Source: Lepus europaeus (Eukaryota; Chordata; Mammalia; Lagomorpha; Leporidae). From it: a stretch of 64,000 nucleotides of DNA. Both the position numbers and the translations under genes were made by a program. The notes below the pieces were generated by a model that was given only the letters and a program-made list of their open reading frames with translations, had not been told where the DNA came from and did not search any database. This document shows positions 37,001 to 47,238 of this stretch, in pieces (the first letter of the stretch is position 1; each line of letters begins with the position of its first letter). The stretch is from NCBI RefSeq assembly GCF_033115175.1, contig NC_084828.1, positions 32,982,388 through 33,046,387 of the forward strand, in the 5' to 3' direction.

Positions 37001-40000
37001 ATTACTTTCCTCCAGCATAGAAGATCTGAGTTTTTAAGATTGCACACGCAAAAGACAATTCTATTTTATAAAGGACGCATCAGAATGTACCATGTCCTGG
37101 CTGATTTCTACCAGCCTGCGTGAGATAACTGGACAGTACCAGACAGTATGAAATAATCAGATACTTTTTAAAAATGCAAAGAGAAGCACTTTTCTTTTGT
37201 TGAGGGCATTGTGTTTATTATTCTTATATGTTTGCTTTTAGCATAGGAAGAGTAATGACAAACAAACCAGCGATACAATCAGTAAGCTTGAACCATTTAG
37301 GGGAGGCAACAGAAGTATCACAATGATTACCACATATACTCTATCAGTTTCCTGAAATGTGAAAGCATGAGAATAATAGTACAACGTTCTCTGGGCTTCT
37401 ACTCATAGATGATCAGTTCCGGTTGTGTGTGCAGGAGAAGGAGTTTGGGACCATTCATGTCAGGACATTTTCTTTCACCACTGGTAAGGGTTATGCTACT
37501 GCTGGTAAGGGTTATGCTACTGCCACTTTGCCCTTAGAGGTTCCGGTCTAGAGCAACAGGCATAGGACAGTTTCTCCAGAAGAAGGAATTATGCATCCAC
37601 TGTATCTTCCAAGTAGTAGATTTCTAATATCATGTATTGTCAGTGACACAAATATCAGCAAGTAGCCTCTCTACAAAAGCTAGAGTTCTATATCCCAGAT
37701 CACTTATATTTGCTCAAATTACAAGAGCCAAGAGCAACCATCAAAGCTACTTGCTGGCGGATTCTAAAAGAGAACATTTCACATTTTAATCTAGAAGAAA
37801 CTCTATAGGGTTAGCAATGCAATTGGCAATGTATTCTGAGAAAACTTAACAGCGATCACACAGAGACTGTTTTTTGTTGTTGTTGTTTGTTTTCCAGGTT
37901 TTATTCTATGTGGATAGCAAAATGCCTCGACTTCTGAGAACAGCAGCAATCACAATACACACTTGAAGGTTCATCAGTGATAGGACCTACCAAATCGATA
38001 TTGCACATTAATTGGTCTTCCATATAAACGAATTCCATTCAGCAAAGCTATGGCATAAGACACTGATTCTGGGTGTTTAAAGCAGACAAATCCAAAAGAC
38101 TTCGGCTTTCCTTCTCTGTCTTTGCATATAGTCACTTTGGTTAGTGGCCCAGCCTATAAGAAACTTAAAAATTATTTTCTCATAAATCCAAAGATTTTTT
38201 TTTACAATCAGATAAATCAAGCACATTTAACTTTGGACTAAAACAATCTTGTCAGTAATGCATATTCCTAATAATAATTACCATACTTTCTCATAGTTTC
38301 ACTCATTTTCTGGTTCATCGAAGAAACATTCATGGCAGTAAGAACATATGCTAGGTGATAGCTTCAAATCTTAAAAGGAAAAGAATGATAGGCTGCCCTA
38401 TTGTCAGATTTAACAAATTAATTTAGAGAGCATTTAAATCTAAGATTAAAATACTATTCCGTCTCCACACACATTAAGTGTTGAATGCTGGGGGAGATGT
38501 GGCGCAGTGGGTTAAAGCCTCTTCGGCCTGCAGTGTCAGCAGGTTCGAGTCCCGGCTGCTCTATTTCTGATCCAGCTCCCCACTATTGCACCTGGGAGAG
38601 CAGTGGAGGATGGCCCAAGTCCTTGGGCCCCTGCACCCACGTGGGAGACCCAGAAGAAACTCCTGGCTCCTGGCTTCGGATTGGCTCAGCTTTGGCCTTT
38701 GTAGTCATTTGGGGAGTGAACCAGTGGATGAAGATCTCTCTCTCCCTCTGTGTCTCTTTTTCTGTAACTCTGTCTTCAAATAAATAAAAAAAATAAATCT
38801 TTAAAAAAAGTGTTTAATGCAAATATAAGTTGGAATGATGAATTCAATGTTGGTTGTTCTCAAAAAAAAAGAATAAAAACTGGCAACATTATACTATTAA
38901 TATTATTATTATTGCCAAGAAGAAAAAAAAATATTTACAATAGAAACTAAATTTATCATGAATTTTGACCTAGTAATCCTACTGGGTAAATATTCCCAAA
39001 TGAAAAATGGGAACCCTTATACACTGTTGGTGGGAATGTAAATTAGTGCAATCACCGGGGAAAAGAGTATGATTTTTTAAAAAACTAGAAAAAGACTTGC
39101 TATTTGATCCAGTAATCTTACTGCTGGGTATACACCCAAAAGACTTGAACACAATGTATCAAAGAGATATGTGTACCACCATGCTCATAGAAGCATGTGT
39201 CCAAAATCAAATGGAAGGTGTCCAACATCAAATGAATGGGTAGAGACAATGTGATATATTCAAACCGGATTCAGAAACACCAATACCCCATGTTCTCCCT
39301 TATATGTAGGAGCTGAAATTATAAAGAAAGAAGAAATGTCTGTGTGTATCAGCACTGCTGCAAATACAGTTTTGTAAAATGCTGCTTTATCTCTTTGACA
39401 AACCAGTGGTTAAGAATATTATACTAGTATAGTTTTAGTGATATGTGATTACTTTAGATTTACTGTATACGCGTGAAATGGCCATGTCTCTGTTTGATTA
39501 TTGTTTATAGCTGTTGTCTATTTTCCCACTAAAGTCTTTTTACTTGTTAAACTTCTTATTCAGTAAAGTATTAAGCCTTTTTCCTGTAATGCAAATTTAA
39601 AATATGCTACCTCAAAAACTAAAAACAGAAAGGGAGAAGGAACTAGGTTGGGAGGGAGAAAAGGGATGGGAGGGAGGGAGAGGGAAGGGAAAACTATTAT
39701 GTTCTTAGAATTGTATCTACAAATCACATTGAATTTGTTAAAAACTAATTAAAAAGTAAAAAAAAAAAAAAAGAACCCCTTTCACCTCTGGCACTCATAC
39801 TCAATCTATAAGTTTAGCTTTGCAATTGTCTCTCTTGGGATTTTACCTTATTTTGATGGAGGAAGTTAATCTTGATTTCTCTTGATGTTTGTGTTATTAA
39901 CAATTGTACAAATTGAATGCTGTTAATTTGAAAACCCAAAATTTGGAATTCCAGAGCATTTCCAATTTTTCAGATTTTGAATTAGTGATACTCAATCTGT

Positions 40001-41146
40001 AAAGTATTTGCAAATATTAAAATAAAATCCAGAATCATAAACACATCAGGTCCCAAGTATTTCAGATAAGGGAAACTCAACCAGTATTAGTAGCAGCAGC
40101 AGGAGTAGGAGCAGCAGAGACCAGCAGTAAGGGCAGGCTCAGCTCTCTCAGCCATTTTCCTTAGACCAGCTGATTATTTTATTTCCCTTAGACCAGCTCA
40201 GGTATTCCTCTCAATCACATCACACTGTCCACAGTATTCCTCTCAGCTGACATTTGAAGAAAGTGGCCAAAGTCACATTGCTGACTTCAGAGCTCCCAGT
40301 CCAAATCACTTTTCTACAGTACGCTTTTGTACATGCTTTTGTACATTCCTCTAAATCACAGTAATTACCTTTGGCTCCCTTTTTAGGAAGATCAAGGAGC
40401 GTGTGTTACATTTGTATGGCCAGAACTGGATTAAGGACCCCTCTTGAGCAAGTGAGACCTAGGTGACTACAACAGGTGAGTGTGTTTACAAGACTTGGGG
40501 AGGCTTCACCGGGGAGGTGGGAGGTCTCAAGAAAAGTTTCCCAAGATTCTTTTATACGAAATAAAGCGCCTTGGCCACGGGAGCAACTGGTCCCAGCCAT
40601 GCCACACTGGCAGCTCCACCACCTCAAACCTCGTTTATCATGCTAGAATAAACATACTCCCAGCGTCAAAGGGCCTGGGCGATGACTAATGTATAATGGA
40701 CCATTTCAAAAGCTACGCCTCCCGTGTCGCGGAGGTAAGGGGCACGGGTGCTCACTGACCTGGGAGAAGACGGAGGCAGGGCTGCGGTCTGCCCGGCCCC
40801 AGGGCCCCCACCGCCCAGCGGCCCCCTGGGGGGTCGGAGGACCCAGCTAGTGACCGCCGGTGTTCCACAGCGGGGATGCGGATAAAGATGGGGCTGGGGC
40901 TCAGGCTAAGCCACTCCGCGCCCCCGGGAGACAGGTCCACCCACACCCAATTAATCAGAAACCGAGCACAGGAGGGCGCGGACAGGGGCCGGGCTCCCGG
41001 GGGGCCAGGTGAGCTCCACCCCTCCTGCGCCCCTTCCCCGCCGACGGTACCTGAAGGAACAGCTCGTACAGAATCTCCTCCCGCACGCGGGCCTCTAAAT
41101 TGCCCACAAACACCGTCCTGTCGGCCTCCTCCTGGGCAGGGAACAT
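29073..41146 (-). CDS. RBM11: RBM11, RNA-binding motif protein 11 (five coding exons)
   Basis: Coding exons in transcript order are 41051-41146, 37991-38153, 36609-36681, 32283-32379 and 29073-29360. They sum to 717 bp and encode 238 residues. All introns begin GT and end AG and all junctions keep frame. An RRM spans about residues 10-87, with RNP2 VFVGNL at 12-17 (exon 1) and RNP1 KSFGFVCF at 50-57 (exon 2). A Ser/Pro-rich linker follows, then KRKRQK at 203-208 and a lysine-rich C-terminus (KKKKKY), which look like nuclear-localisation signals. In studied mammals RBM11 is a nuclear splicing regulator most abundant in testis and brain, related to RBM7 of the NEXT complex. The start is the first ATG after the CpG-island promoter and matches the remembered human N-terminus. 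No disabling change is seen. The gene spans about 12 kb. Identification is from remembered homology. Confidence 0.95.
29550..29905 (-). mobile_element. Younger-type C-SINE in RBM11 intron 4
   Basis: It lies between copies of CATAGTTTGTATCTT at 29535-29549 and 29906-29920, a perfect 15-bp target duplication. Orientation is the same as RBM11 transcription. The reversed head ends GAGCCGCGGCGCCGGCC, close to the family consensus. The element ends 190 bp upstream of the exon 5 acceptor. Confidence 0.95.
29921..30747. other. RBM11 intron 4, unique AT-rich part
   Basis: Very AT-rich, with several stretches of alternating AAATTT words near 30160-30330. No gene or repeat was recognised. Confidence 0.4.
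30748..31087 (+). mobile_element. Lagomorph C-SINE in RBM11 intron 4
   Basis: The head 'aggggcaggtgctatggtgcaac', a body, a CT tract with CTTT units and the tail GCAAATAAG are present. Orientation is antisense to RBM11. Confidence 0.88.
31104..31413 (+). mobile_element. Lagomorph C-SINE in RBM11 intron 4
   Basis: The head 'aggggtaggcatttggcac', the body with 'gtgggagcctggggga' and the tail TTTCCAAATAAATAAATAAA follow the previous copy after less than 20 bp, so the two form a head-to-tail pair. Orientation is antisense to RBM11. Confidence 0.88.
31622..31970 (-). mobile_element. Younger-type C-SINE in RBM11 intron 4
   Basis: Poly(T) plus TTTTTGACAGGCAGAGTGGAC opens it and the reversed head ends GCCGCGGCGCGGGCCG. 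AAATCATTC flanks it at 31613-31621 and 31971-31979. It is in sense with RBM11 and lies 312 bp downstream of the exon 4 end. Confidence 0.94.
32283..32379 (-). CDS. RBM11: RBM11 coding exon 4
   Basis: Acceptor CCCCAAAG, then one base completing Arg111, then [13 protein letters not shown] and on to FFFQKM, followed by the donor GTGAGT. It is 97 bp. By memory the human protein has one residue more at the EEM-GR position (LV where M stands here), a small in-frame difference. Confidence 0.93.
32400..33685. other. RBM11 intron 3, unassigned part
   Basis: AT-rich intron sequence without recognisable repeats or conserved coding segments between exon 4 and the MLT1-like LTR. Confidence 0.4.
33686..34352 (+). 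mobile_element. MLT1-like (ERVL-MaLR) LTR, split by a smaller element
   Basis: The phrases 'atggactgaagtgttaccccc', 'cttaacccccagt', 'aatccaatatggctggtgtcc', 'catcttggacatttagcctcc' and 'ctatgaaacaataaatttctc' follow the MLT1/MST LTR layout as remembered. The LTR is interrupted at about 34110 after 'tttctggta' and resumes at 34321 with 'ttttactacaccaatctgag' through 'aaactaacaca'. Orientation is antisense to RBM11, and it is too decayed to expect promoter activity. Confidence 0.72.
34111..34320 (+). mobile_element. Small inverted-repeat DNA element inside the LTR
   Basis: The left end GGTTAAGTTTCCCTT and the reverse complement of the right end (GAGGCTGAGCATCCTTA) resemble each other and the remembered ancient TIR repeat beginning 'aggttgagtatccctta'. 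A TA stands at each border (34110-34111 and 34319-34320). It contains repeated 'cagatttcagatgttttcagattt' words. About 207 bp, with no coding capacity. Confidence 0.65.
34845..35060 (+). mobile_element. MIR (ancient tRNA-derived SINE)
   Basis: The order 'gaacacttactatgtggccag', 'gagagatgggggcatagagaag', 'acttgagcagaatcacactg' and 'gcaggggcagaatttaaattcagg' follows the MIR consensus as remembered. It is heavily diverged, as expected for this old family, and lies in RBM11 intron 3. Confidence 0.75.
35070..36608. other. RBM11 intron 3, 5' part
   Basis: No repeat or exon was recognised apart from an imperfect TA microsatellite at about 36543-36570. No coding segment similar to RBM11 is present between exons 3 and 4. 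Confidence 0.45.
36609..36681 (-). CDS. RBM11: RBM11 coding exon 3
   Basis: A 73-bp exon between acceptor TTTTAAAG and donor GTAATT. It completes Gly87, encodes [19 protein letters not shown] and on to HSY, and starts Arg111. It links the RRM to the C-terminal region. Too short to stand out as an open frame, it was found by expected protein similarity and splice sites. Confidence 0.92.
37481..37522. repeat. Perfect 21-bp tandem duplication
   Basis: CTGGTAAGGGTTATGCTACTG occurs twice without mismatch or spacer, in RBM11 intron 2. It is not part of a recognised repeat family. Confidence 0.95.
37991..38153 (-). CDS. RBM11: RBM11 coding exon 2
   Basis: Acceptor TTTCTTATAG, 163 bp, donor GTAGGT. 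It encodes [12 protein letters not shown], the RNP1 motif KSFGFVCF and the rest of the RRM to [10 protein letters not shown], and ends in the first base of Gly87. The RRM therefore spans the exon 1-2 junction. Confidence 0.95.
38487..38812 (+). mobile_element. Lagomorph C-SINE with preserved Pol III boxes
   Basis: The A box TGGCGCAGTGG (38500-38510) and the B box GGTTCGAGTCC (38542-38552) are near-ideal tRNA promoter elements, and the tail CAAATAAATAAAAAAAATAAA is intact. It lies in RBM11 intron 1, antisense to the gene, 334 bp upstream of the exon 2 acceptor. Confidence 0.93.
38930..39765 (+). mobile_element. LINE-1 3' end fragment in RBM11 intron 1
   Basis: 'cccttatacactgttggtggg', 'ccagtaatcttactgctgggtatacac' and the 3' UTR end 'ttgtatctacaaatcacattg' plus an A-tail identify a 5'-truncated LINE-1. 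The 3' UTR resembles the fragment at 42.0-42.3 kb. Antisense to RBM11. Confidence 0.85.
39930..40083. mobile_element. Partial copies of the TIR element seen at 34.1 kb
   Basis: 'gcatttccaatttttcagattttg' ending 'gatactcaatctg' matches the right end of the 34.1-kb element. Further on, 'ggtcccaagtatttcag' ending 'ataagggaaactcaacc' is the reverse complement of its left end. Two end-like parts in the same direction suggest two truncated copies, or one rearranged palindromic copy. Confidence 0.55.
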
Positions 41147-41345
41147 CCCTCCGCTGCGGGCCCCAGGATGGAGGAGGCGCCAAGACCCCGCCCCCTCGGC
41201 CGGCTTCTCCGCGCCGCCCGGGCGGAGGGGGCGGGACCGGCGCCGAGCGCGCGCGTGCGCGGGGGCGGGGCGAGGCTGCCGGGCACGCCCCCAGCGCCCC
41301 GCGGGAACCGCCCACCGTCCAGGCTGAGGAGGTGAGAGGCAGGTC
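40730..41345 (-). promoter_or_regulatory. RBM11: CpG island and RBM11 promoter
   Basis: This is the only strongly GC- and CpG-rich block in the window, covering the first coding exon. GC boxes lie upstream of the ATG (41146): CCCCGCCCCCT near 41186 and GGGGGCGGGGCG at 41261-41272, with CGCGCGCGTGCGCG in between. No TATA box is evident, as usual for CpG-island promoters with dispersed starts. The transcription start is inferred to lie at roughly 41160-41280. The island could also drive divergent non-coding transcription toward LIPI, which is not shown. Confidence 0.8.
41051..41146 (-). CDS. RBM11: RBM11 coding exon 1
   Basis: ATG at 41146 begins [20 protein letters not shown], with RNP2 of the RRM at residues 12-17. 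After 32 whole codons ending ELFLQ comes the donor GTACCG. The long plus-strand open frame across the same bases is a composition effect of the CpG island. Confidence 0.95.
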
Positions 41346-41610
41346 AGGGTACCTGGGTGGACCCTCTGCTTCTGGCTGACCCTTTGTTGTCTCTGGCACT
41401 TCGTTAGTTGATTTTTAATGTATTTGAGCGATGTTTTAAAGAAAATGACCACAGAGAATATTTAAGATACTGCTGGTATAACCTCAGCGGAGAAGCTCCT
41501 GGGCTAGTGAGCGAAGGTTAGGTTTGTCTCCAAAGGGTAAAGGAGTAAATCACTAATATTGTGTAATTAGACTATTCATAACCAGGCTTTGTAAGAATGA
41601 ATACCTGCAG

Positions 41611-41946
41611 GGGCCGGCGCCCTGGCGTAGTGGGCTAAGCGCCCACCAGAGGTGCTGACATCCCTCAAGGGCTCAGGTTCCTGTCCCGGCTGCTCCTCTT
41701 CTGGTCCAACTCTCTTCTATGGCTGGGAAAGTAGTAGAAGATGGTCCAGGTGCTTGAGCCCTTGCACCCATGTAGGACACCCCCGGCCTGGCTCCTGGCT
41801 CCTGGCTTCGGGATCAGCCCAGCTCCGGCCATTGGCACCATCTGGAGAGTGAACTAGCAGATAGAAGACCTTTCTCTCTGTCTCTCCTCTCTGTAACTCT
41901 ATATCTCAAATAAATAAAATCTGAGAAAAACAAAACAAAACAAAAC
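41611..41946 (+). mobile_element. Lagomorph C-SINE
   Basis: The head GGGGCCGGCGCCCTGGCGTA is well preserved. The tail has AAATAAATAAAATC, then A-rich (AACAA)n units merging with the LINE-1 fragment that follows. Confidence 0.92.
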
Positions 41947-41950
41947 ACCT

Positions 41951-42345
41951 GCATGGGATACAGCAGATCATGTTGAGTGAAATAAGCCAGACTCAGAGAG
42001 ACAAATACTTATATGTGGAAGCTAAAATTTAAAAAGCAAACAAGAAATGGCAGTGTCTATCATCCATATTGCTGCAAATATAGTTTTGGAAAACTTTTAT
42101 ACCTTTGTCAAACCAATGGTTTTTGCTTTTTACTTTTTACTTTTTTCTTACTCAGTGAAGTATTAAGACTTTTTACTGTAATATAATTTTAAAATACGTT
42201 ATATCAAAAACTAAAAAGGGAGAAGGAAAGAGAGTGGGAGGGAGAGACAGTGAGGAAGGGAAAATTATTATGTTCTTAGAATTGTATCTACAAATCACAT
42301 TCACTCTGTTAACTTTAAAAATTAAAATGTAAAAAGTATGAAAAA
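41951..42345 (+). mobile_element. LINE-1 3' UTR fragment
   Basis: It opens with 'gggatacagcagatcatgttg' and 'gtgaaataagccagactcag'. It shares 'ttgctgcaaatatagttttgg', a GGGAGGGAGAGA tract and the end 'gaattgtatctacaaatcac' with the 38.9-39.8 kb copy. Only about 0.4 kb is retained. Confidence 0.85.
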
Positions 42346-42596
42346 TAAATTTTAAAATAAGAAACCCTTACATAGGAAGCATTGCCCAGGGAAGTCTTTG
42401 AAAATGGCAAGAGATTTTAGGTGGACTCCAGAATTCATTTGAACTTGACCAGACAGGCTACCCCAAGGAATACTAGGAATAGCAGAGCAAATTTTGTGAC
42501 TGAAGCAAGAATTCTTGAGGATGGCAGTGAGATTGTAACAGTGTCCTGCAGTGGAATCAGAGCTAAGCTTTGTATGTTATGTACCAGTTTATTCTT

Positions 42597-42912
42597 GGGG
42601 GCCAGCATTATGGTGTAGTAAGGCCACAGCCTGTGATGTGGGCATCCCATATGGGCGCAGGTTCCAGTCCCCGCTGCTGCACTTCCGATCCAGCTCCCTC
42701 CTAATGCTAACAGTAGAAGAGGGCTCAAATCCTTAGGCCTCTTCATCTGCATGGGAGACCCAGATGAAGCTTCAGACTTCAGCCTGGCCCAGCCTGGCCA
42801 CTGTGGTCATTTGGGGAGTGAACTAGCAAAGGGACTATTTCTCTCTCTCTCTCTTTCCTTCACTCTCTGAAACTCTGCCTTTCAAATAAACTAAATAAAT
42901 CTTTTTTGAATA
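42597..42912 (+). mobile_element. Lagomorph C-SINE
   Basis: The head 'ggggccagcattatggtgtag', then a body with 'cagctccctcctaatgct', a CT tract and the tail TTTCAAATAAACTAAATAAAT. A few bases of the head are lost. Confidence 0.9.
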
Positions 42913-42919
42913 AAAGGTT

Positions 42920-45540
42920 GATTCTTAATTGTGGAGGACATATTTTTTTTAAATCTTAAAAACAATAAAGATAATTAAAAGGAAGGGCAAATAAAACTTA
43001 GACTTAGGTGCATCATTAACTGTTAACTTAGCTTCCTTTCTGAAGATAACATATGACCATGTAGAACCCTGGAATAGTCCTGGGAGTATCATACAAGTGT
43101 TAAGGACACAATTTGGTCTTTAGTTTGGTGTACTGGTGAGAATTAATTTCTACTGGGTTGATGGACCAGAAAAATAATCTGCCCTAATGAAAAGGAATGT
43201 GTCTTGGGAAATCCTAATTTCTGTTGAACTCTGACATTACTTATTTTTATGACATTGAGTAATTTCTCTTTGGAATTCTGATTCTGTTTCTTCAGAAATT
43301 GATGTTGCTAAAGATAATTACTTTACTCAGCAGGTATTTTCTGATTACTTCCTCTGTGTCAGCCACTGTCATTAATCCTAGTGAAAGAAAAGGAAGTTTA
43401 GAAACCCGTGTAGTGAAAGAGGCAGAACTTCTATGCATACAAGTGGTATGTTTGTCAATAACTTCAGTTGTTACTTTCAGTTGATCTATCGTGAGTCTGT
43501 AAGTCCTTACTCCTCCCCACAATTTTTTTCTTTTTTTGCTGTCTTTCCTCTCTCATCAGTATAATTGCAGTAGAGTAGAAAGGGGTTAAGGAAACAAGTA
43601 CATTATACATGAATAACAAATATATGTTGATTCAATGAATGGATACTTGCAAGTCTCTGCTATGTGTAGATCTTTTGATATATTTGGGTTCTTTTACCTC
43701 ATCAGTCTTATCTGAACTAATACGTTTTTCCCTTAACAACTTTTCAGATGCTGCTTATCTGGGAGCTGCATCTTCAGGTTTTATAGTAAAATATCCAGTT
43801 CATATGTAAGACTGCATACGATAGACCTTTATATCTGTAAATAATTAATGAGCATATCTATGTTATATTTATTTAAAATTTCATCATCATTTTTCTATAA
43901 ATGTGCATGATTCTGATGCCCTTTTGACTGTACATAAGTTTATGATCCTTGTAATTCTAGAGTACTAATTCAATGTAATGAGTTCTGAAACTCATGCAGT
44001 GAGCTGTTTGCTCAGAATTTGACCTCAATATATCATTTTCTAATTTTTCACATACTGTGTCTCCTAACTCATATTGAATGTATCTAGGGTAATAAACCCA
44101 GAAGTAGCTAAAAATAATTTAAGCATTTGTTAGTCCATTAGTCACATAAGATTTTATGTGTTAAATGCATAGAACACTATAATACATTTGTTTTTCCTCA
44201 TTCATATCAGAATGTCTTATAAACTGTATGAACATGTCTATACTGAAAATGTGTTTACATAACACATTTATACACACATATTAACACACATATGCACACA
44301 CATACACACACTTGAGAGCTCCTTTTTTCTCTCGCCTCTGTTCAACAGATGCGTCCTCCCTTTTGTAACTCACCCAGACAGCATCGTATCCCCCAAGGAT
44401 TCTCTCTGCAGTCTAGATCAGCTAGTTTCCCCACCTGTGTGGTTCTCTAGTCCCCTAGGAATATTTCTGTCAAGTCCTCCTGACTGTGAACTGCTACTGG
44501 ATAAATATATTTTGGGACCTAGGACAATCTTTGACTTATCTGTATTTCTATAATATTGAATGCAATAGTTGTTGGGATAATACAACTTGAGTAAATGAAC
44601 ATTGCTACTTGGTATGCTCATCTAAGTCTATGTCTGAAAAGCTTTGTGGCTTCATAAAAGTTGCATAAGTGAATGAATTAATGGAGAAACTTGGACATTT
44701 GCTGTTAAGAGTCTCTACTGGATGCTTTTAAGCAGTTACTGACATAATTTTATCTCTATTTTTATCCTAATCAAATTTTTCAAAGTAATCATAGCTCTTT
44801 GGTGTTGTTTTAGATATGTTCAAGGCTTATTGTATAGAAATATCTTTAGAATGTAAAGAAACAAACAAGAAAGTAAAAATTACAAATGGATCTGCCATAT
44901 AGTGATAAACATTTTGGAGGAAAATCTTCCAAAAACAAAGTATGCATATAACATATTTCAGGAAAAAAATATACTGTATATAATATTGTTTTTTAGCTTG
45001 CCTTTTCCATACTAAATCTGTGATGGAGGCTTTGTTTACCAATGAATGTCTATCCACATCATTAAGTTTAATCTACAGTATGTACATAATTAGCCTAATC
45101 ATCCACTGTTAGACATTTGTATAGTTTCCATTTTCTGCCTGGTATAAGAATGCTTGGAAGAACATTGTTGCTCAGATATCTTTATGCACATGCGAAACAT
45201 TGCCATACATAAGGATTTTGCATGTGTAGCAAAGTACCTTGGAAGTTTCTGTAGAAAAGTACTCTGGATTTCTGTAGGAAAGCTTGAATGAGTAATTGCC
45301 AAGTCAAAGGATAAGATTATTAAACATTACAGTTTGTGTCAAAATAGGTTTTGATTAAAAATGATCATTCCATCTCAATAAATATGTTACCTATGGTTAT
45401 TACCTCTATGTATATAGAAGCATGCCTGGTGCGTGGAGCTCAATGAATTTTACATCATCATAATCACCTTTATCATTATTATCAACCTCATTATTACCTT
45501 TCTGTTAATTACATTGTTTGCATGTCTGTAAGTTTCTTAA
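42920..45540. other. RBM11-LIPI interval, mostly unassigned
   Basis: No exon was recognised. Parts look like very old repeats: about 43320-43440 and 44480-44620 read like eroded L2/MIR sequence, and 45040-45310 like an antisense LINE-1 3' fragment. These are too diverged for firm calls. A short CA-rich run lies near 44275-44311. Confidence 0.35.
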
Positions 45541-45948
45541 AAATATTTTTAAAATTTATTTATTCATTTGTTTGAAAGGCAGAGTGACAGAGAGACAAAG
45601 TAGAGATGTGTGTGTGCGTTTGTGTGTATGTATGTGTATGTGAGAGAGAGAGAAAGAAAGGGACAGAGGGAGAGACAAACAGGCAAATTTTACATTTGCT
45701 GATCTACTCTGTAAATGTTGGAAACAGCTGAAACTGGGCTGGGCCAAATCCAGGAGCTGGGAACTCCACACAAGGCTCCCAAGTGGGTTGCAGGGACTTA
45801 AGTACTTGAGCCTTCACCTGCTGTGTATCAGCCTGTGCACTAACAGGAAGCTGGAGCTGGGAGCACAGCCAGGACTTGAACCTAGGCACTGTGATATAGG
45901 ATGCAATTTTTCCAAGCAGCGCTTTAATCACTGAACTCAGTGCTCAAC
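45541..45948 (-). mobile_element. Lagomorph C-SINE with expanded GT/GA tract
   Basis: The reversed tail (TTTATTTATTCATTTGTTTG) leads into GTGTGTGCGTTTGTGTGTATG and GA tracts, which lengthen the element beyond other copies. The reversed head ends 'actgaactcagtgctcaacc'. Confidence 0.85.
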
Positions 45949-46019
45949 CTATCAATCATTTTTGTGTCCAAGAAGGACTAAATAAATAGGACTTCCTAAA
46001 TTATTGGCATTTTTATAAT

Positions 46020-46938
46020 ATTTAGTGCAGCTCAATTCACAATAGCTAAGACCTGGAACCAACCCAAATGCCCATCAACAGTAGACTGGATAAAGAAATT
46101 ATGGGACATGTACTCCATAGAATACTATACAGCAGTAAGAAACAATGAAACCCAGTCATTTGCAACAAGATGGAGGAATCTGGAAAACATCATGCTGAGT
46201 GAATTAAGCCAGTCCCAAAGAGACAAATATCACTTGTTTTCCCTGATCGGCGACAACTGAGCACCAAAGGGGAAACCTGTTAAAGTGAAATGAACACTAT
46301 AAGAAACAATGACCTGATCAGCTCTTGTCCTGACTCTAGATGTACAATGTAATACTTTATCCTTTTTAGTATTTGTTGTTGTTGTTGTTGTTGTAGTTCT
46401 AGTACTAGTGGTTGAACTCTGTAATTAACACACAATTATTCTTAGGTGTTTAAATTTTAACTGAAAGGTGATCCCTGTTAAATTTAAGAGTGGAAAAAGA
46501 GGGAGGAGATGTACAATTTGGGACATGCACAATCAGACTTGCCCCAAATGATGGAGTTAGAAATGTGCCAGGGGATTACAATACAATCCCATCAAGGTGG
46601 CATGTACCAATGCCATCTCACTAGTCCAAGTGATCAATTTCAGCTCACAATCGATGGCTCTGATAGGTCAAAGACTCATAGGGATCACACAAACAAGACA
46701 AGTGTCTGCTAATACTAACTGATAGAGTCAAAAAAGGTGAGAAAGATCCAACATGGGAAGTGGGATACACAACAGACTCATAGGATGGCAGACGTCCTAA
46801 ACAACACTCTGGCCTCAGAATCAGCCCTTAAGGCATTCAGATCTGGCTGAAGAGCCCATGAGAGTATTGTAGGCATGGAAAGCCAAGATACCATGGAAAA
46901 GAAAAAAAAAAAAAAAGAAGACCTAAATGAAAGATCTC
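46020..46938 (+). mobile_element. 5'-truncated lagomorph LINE-1 3' end
   Basis: It contains the end of ORF2 ('agctcaattcacaatagctaag', 'ggataaagaaattatgggacatg') and a long lagomorph-type 3' UTR with a GTT repeat at 46374-46393, ending 'ggaaagccaagataccatgg' with an A-run at about 46905-46918. This copy is much better preserved than the other LINE-1 tails here. Confidence 0.88.
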
Positions 46939-47238
46939 AATTCTTGATATACTATTTAATACAGTAGTCACTAATAACCCCAAATTTCTCATATTGACAG
47001 TAAAATATATGATATTAAACAAATATAATTTACTATTTTGAAACTATGCTATGTTTTATACTTTCTGAAATGTGAAGTTCATATTTTTCAGTATGAGCTC
47101 ATTAAAATGATTAAGATGAAAATAATGTAGAAGAGGCTTAGTGTCACATCAAAAACACAGAGAAGAGAAATTATGTTAAATAGCAAAGATTTATGTTTTC
47201 ATTGAGCATAAACTTAGGAACAATTTTTTTTGTATTTT

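Noticed and set aside
38500-38552. tRNA-gene-like A and B boxes
   Set aside because: They belong to the head of a C-SINE. No cloverleaf with acceptor stem pairing can be formed, so no tRNA gene is called.
40876-41379. 167-residue plus-strand open frame across the CpG island
   Set aside because: It is the opposite strand of RBM11 exon 1 and the promoter. The proline/arginine-rich translation reflects GC content and has no domain.
40752-41399. 215-residue minus-strand open frame around RBM11 exon 1
   Set aside because: It is in a different frame from the RBM11 start. Length is due to absence of stop codons in GC-rich DNA.
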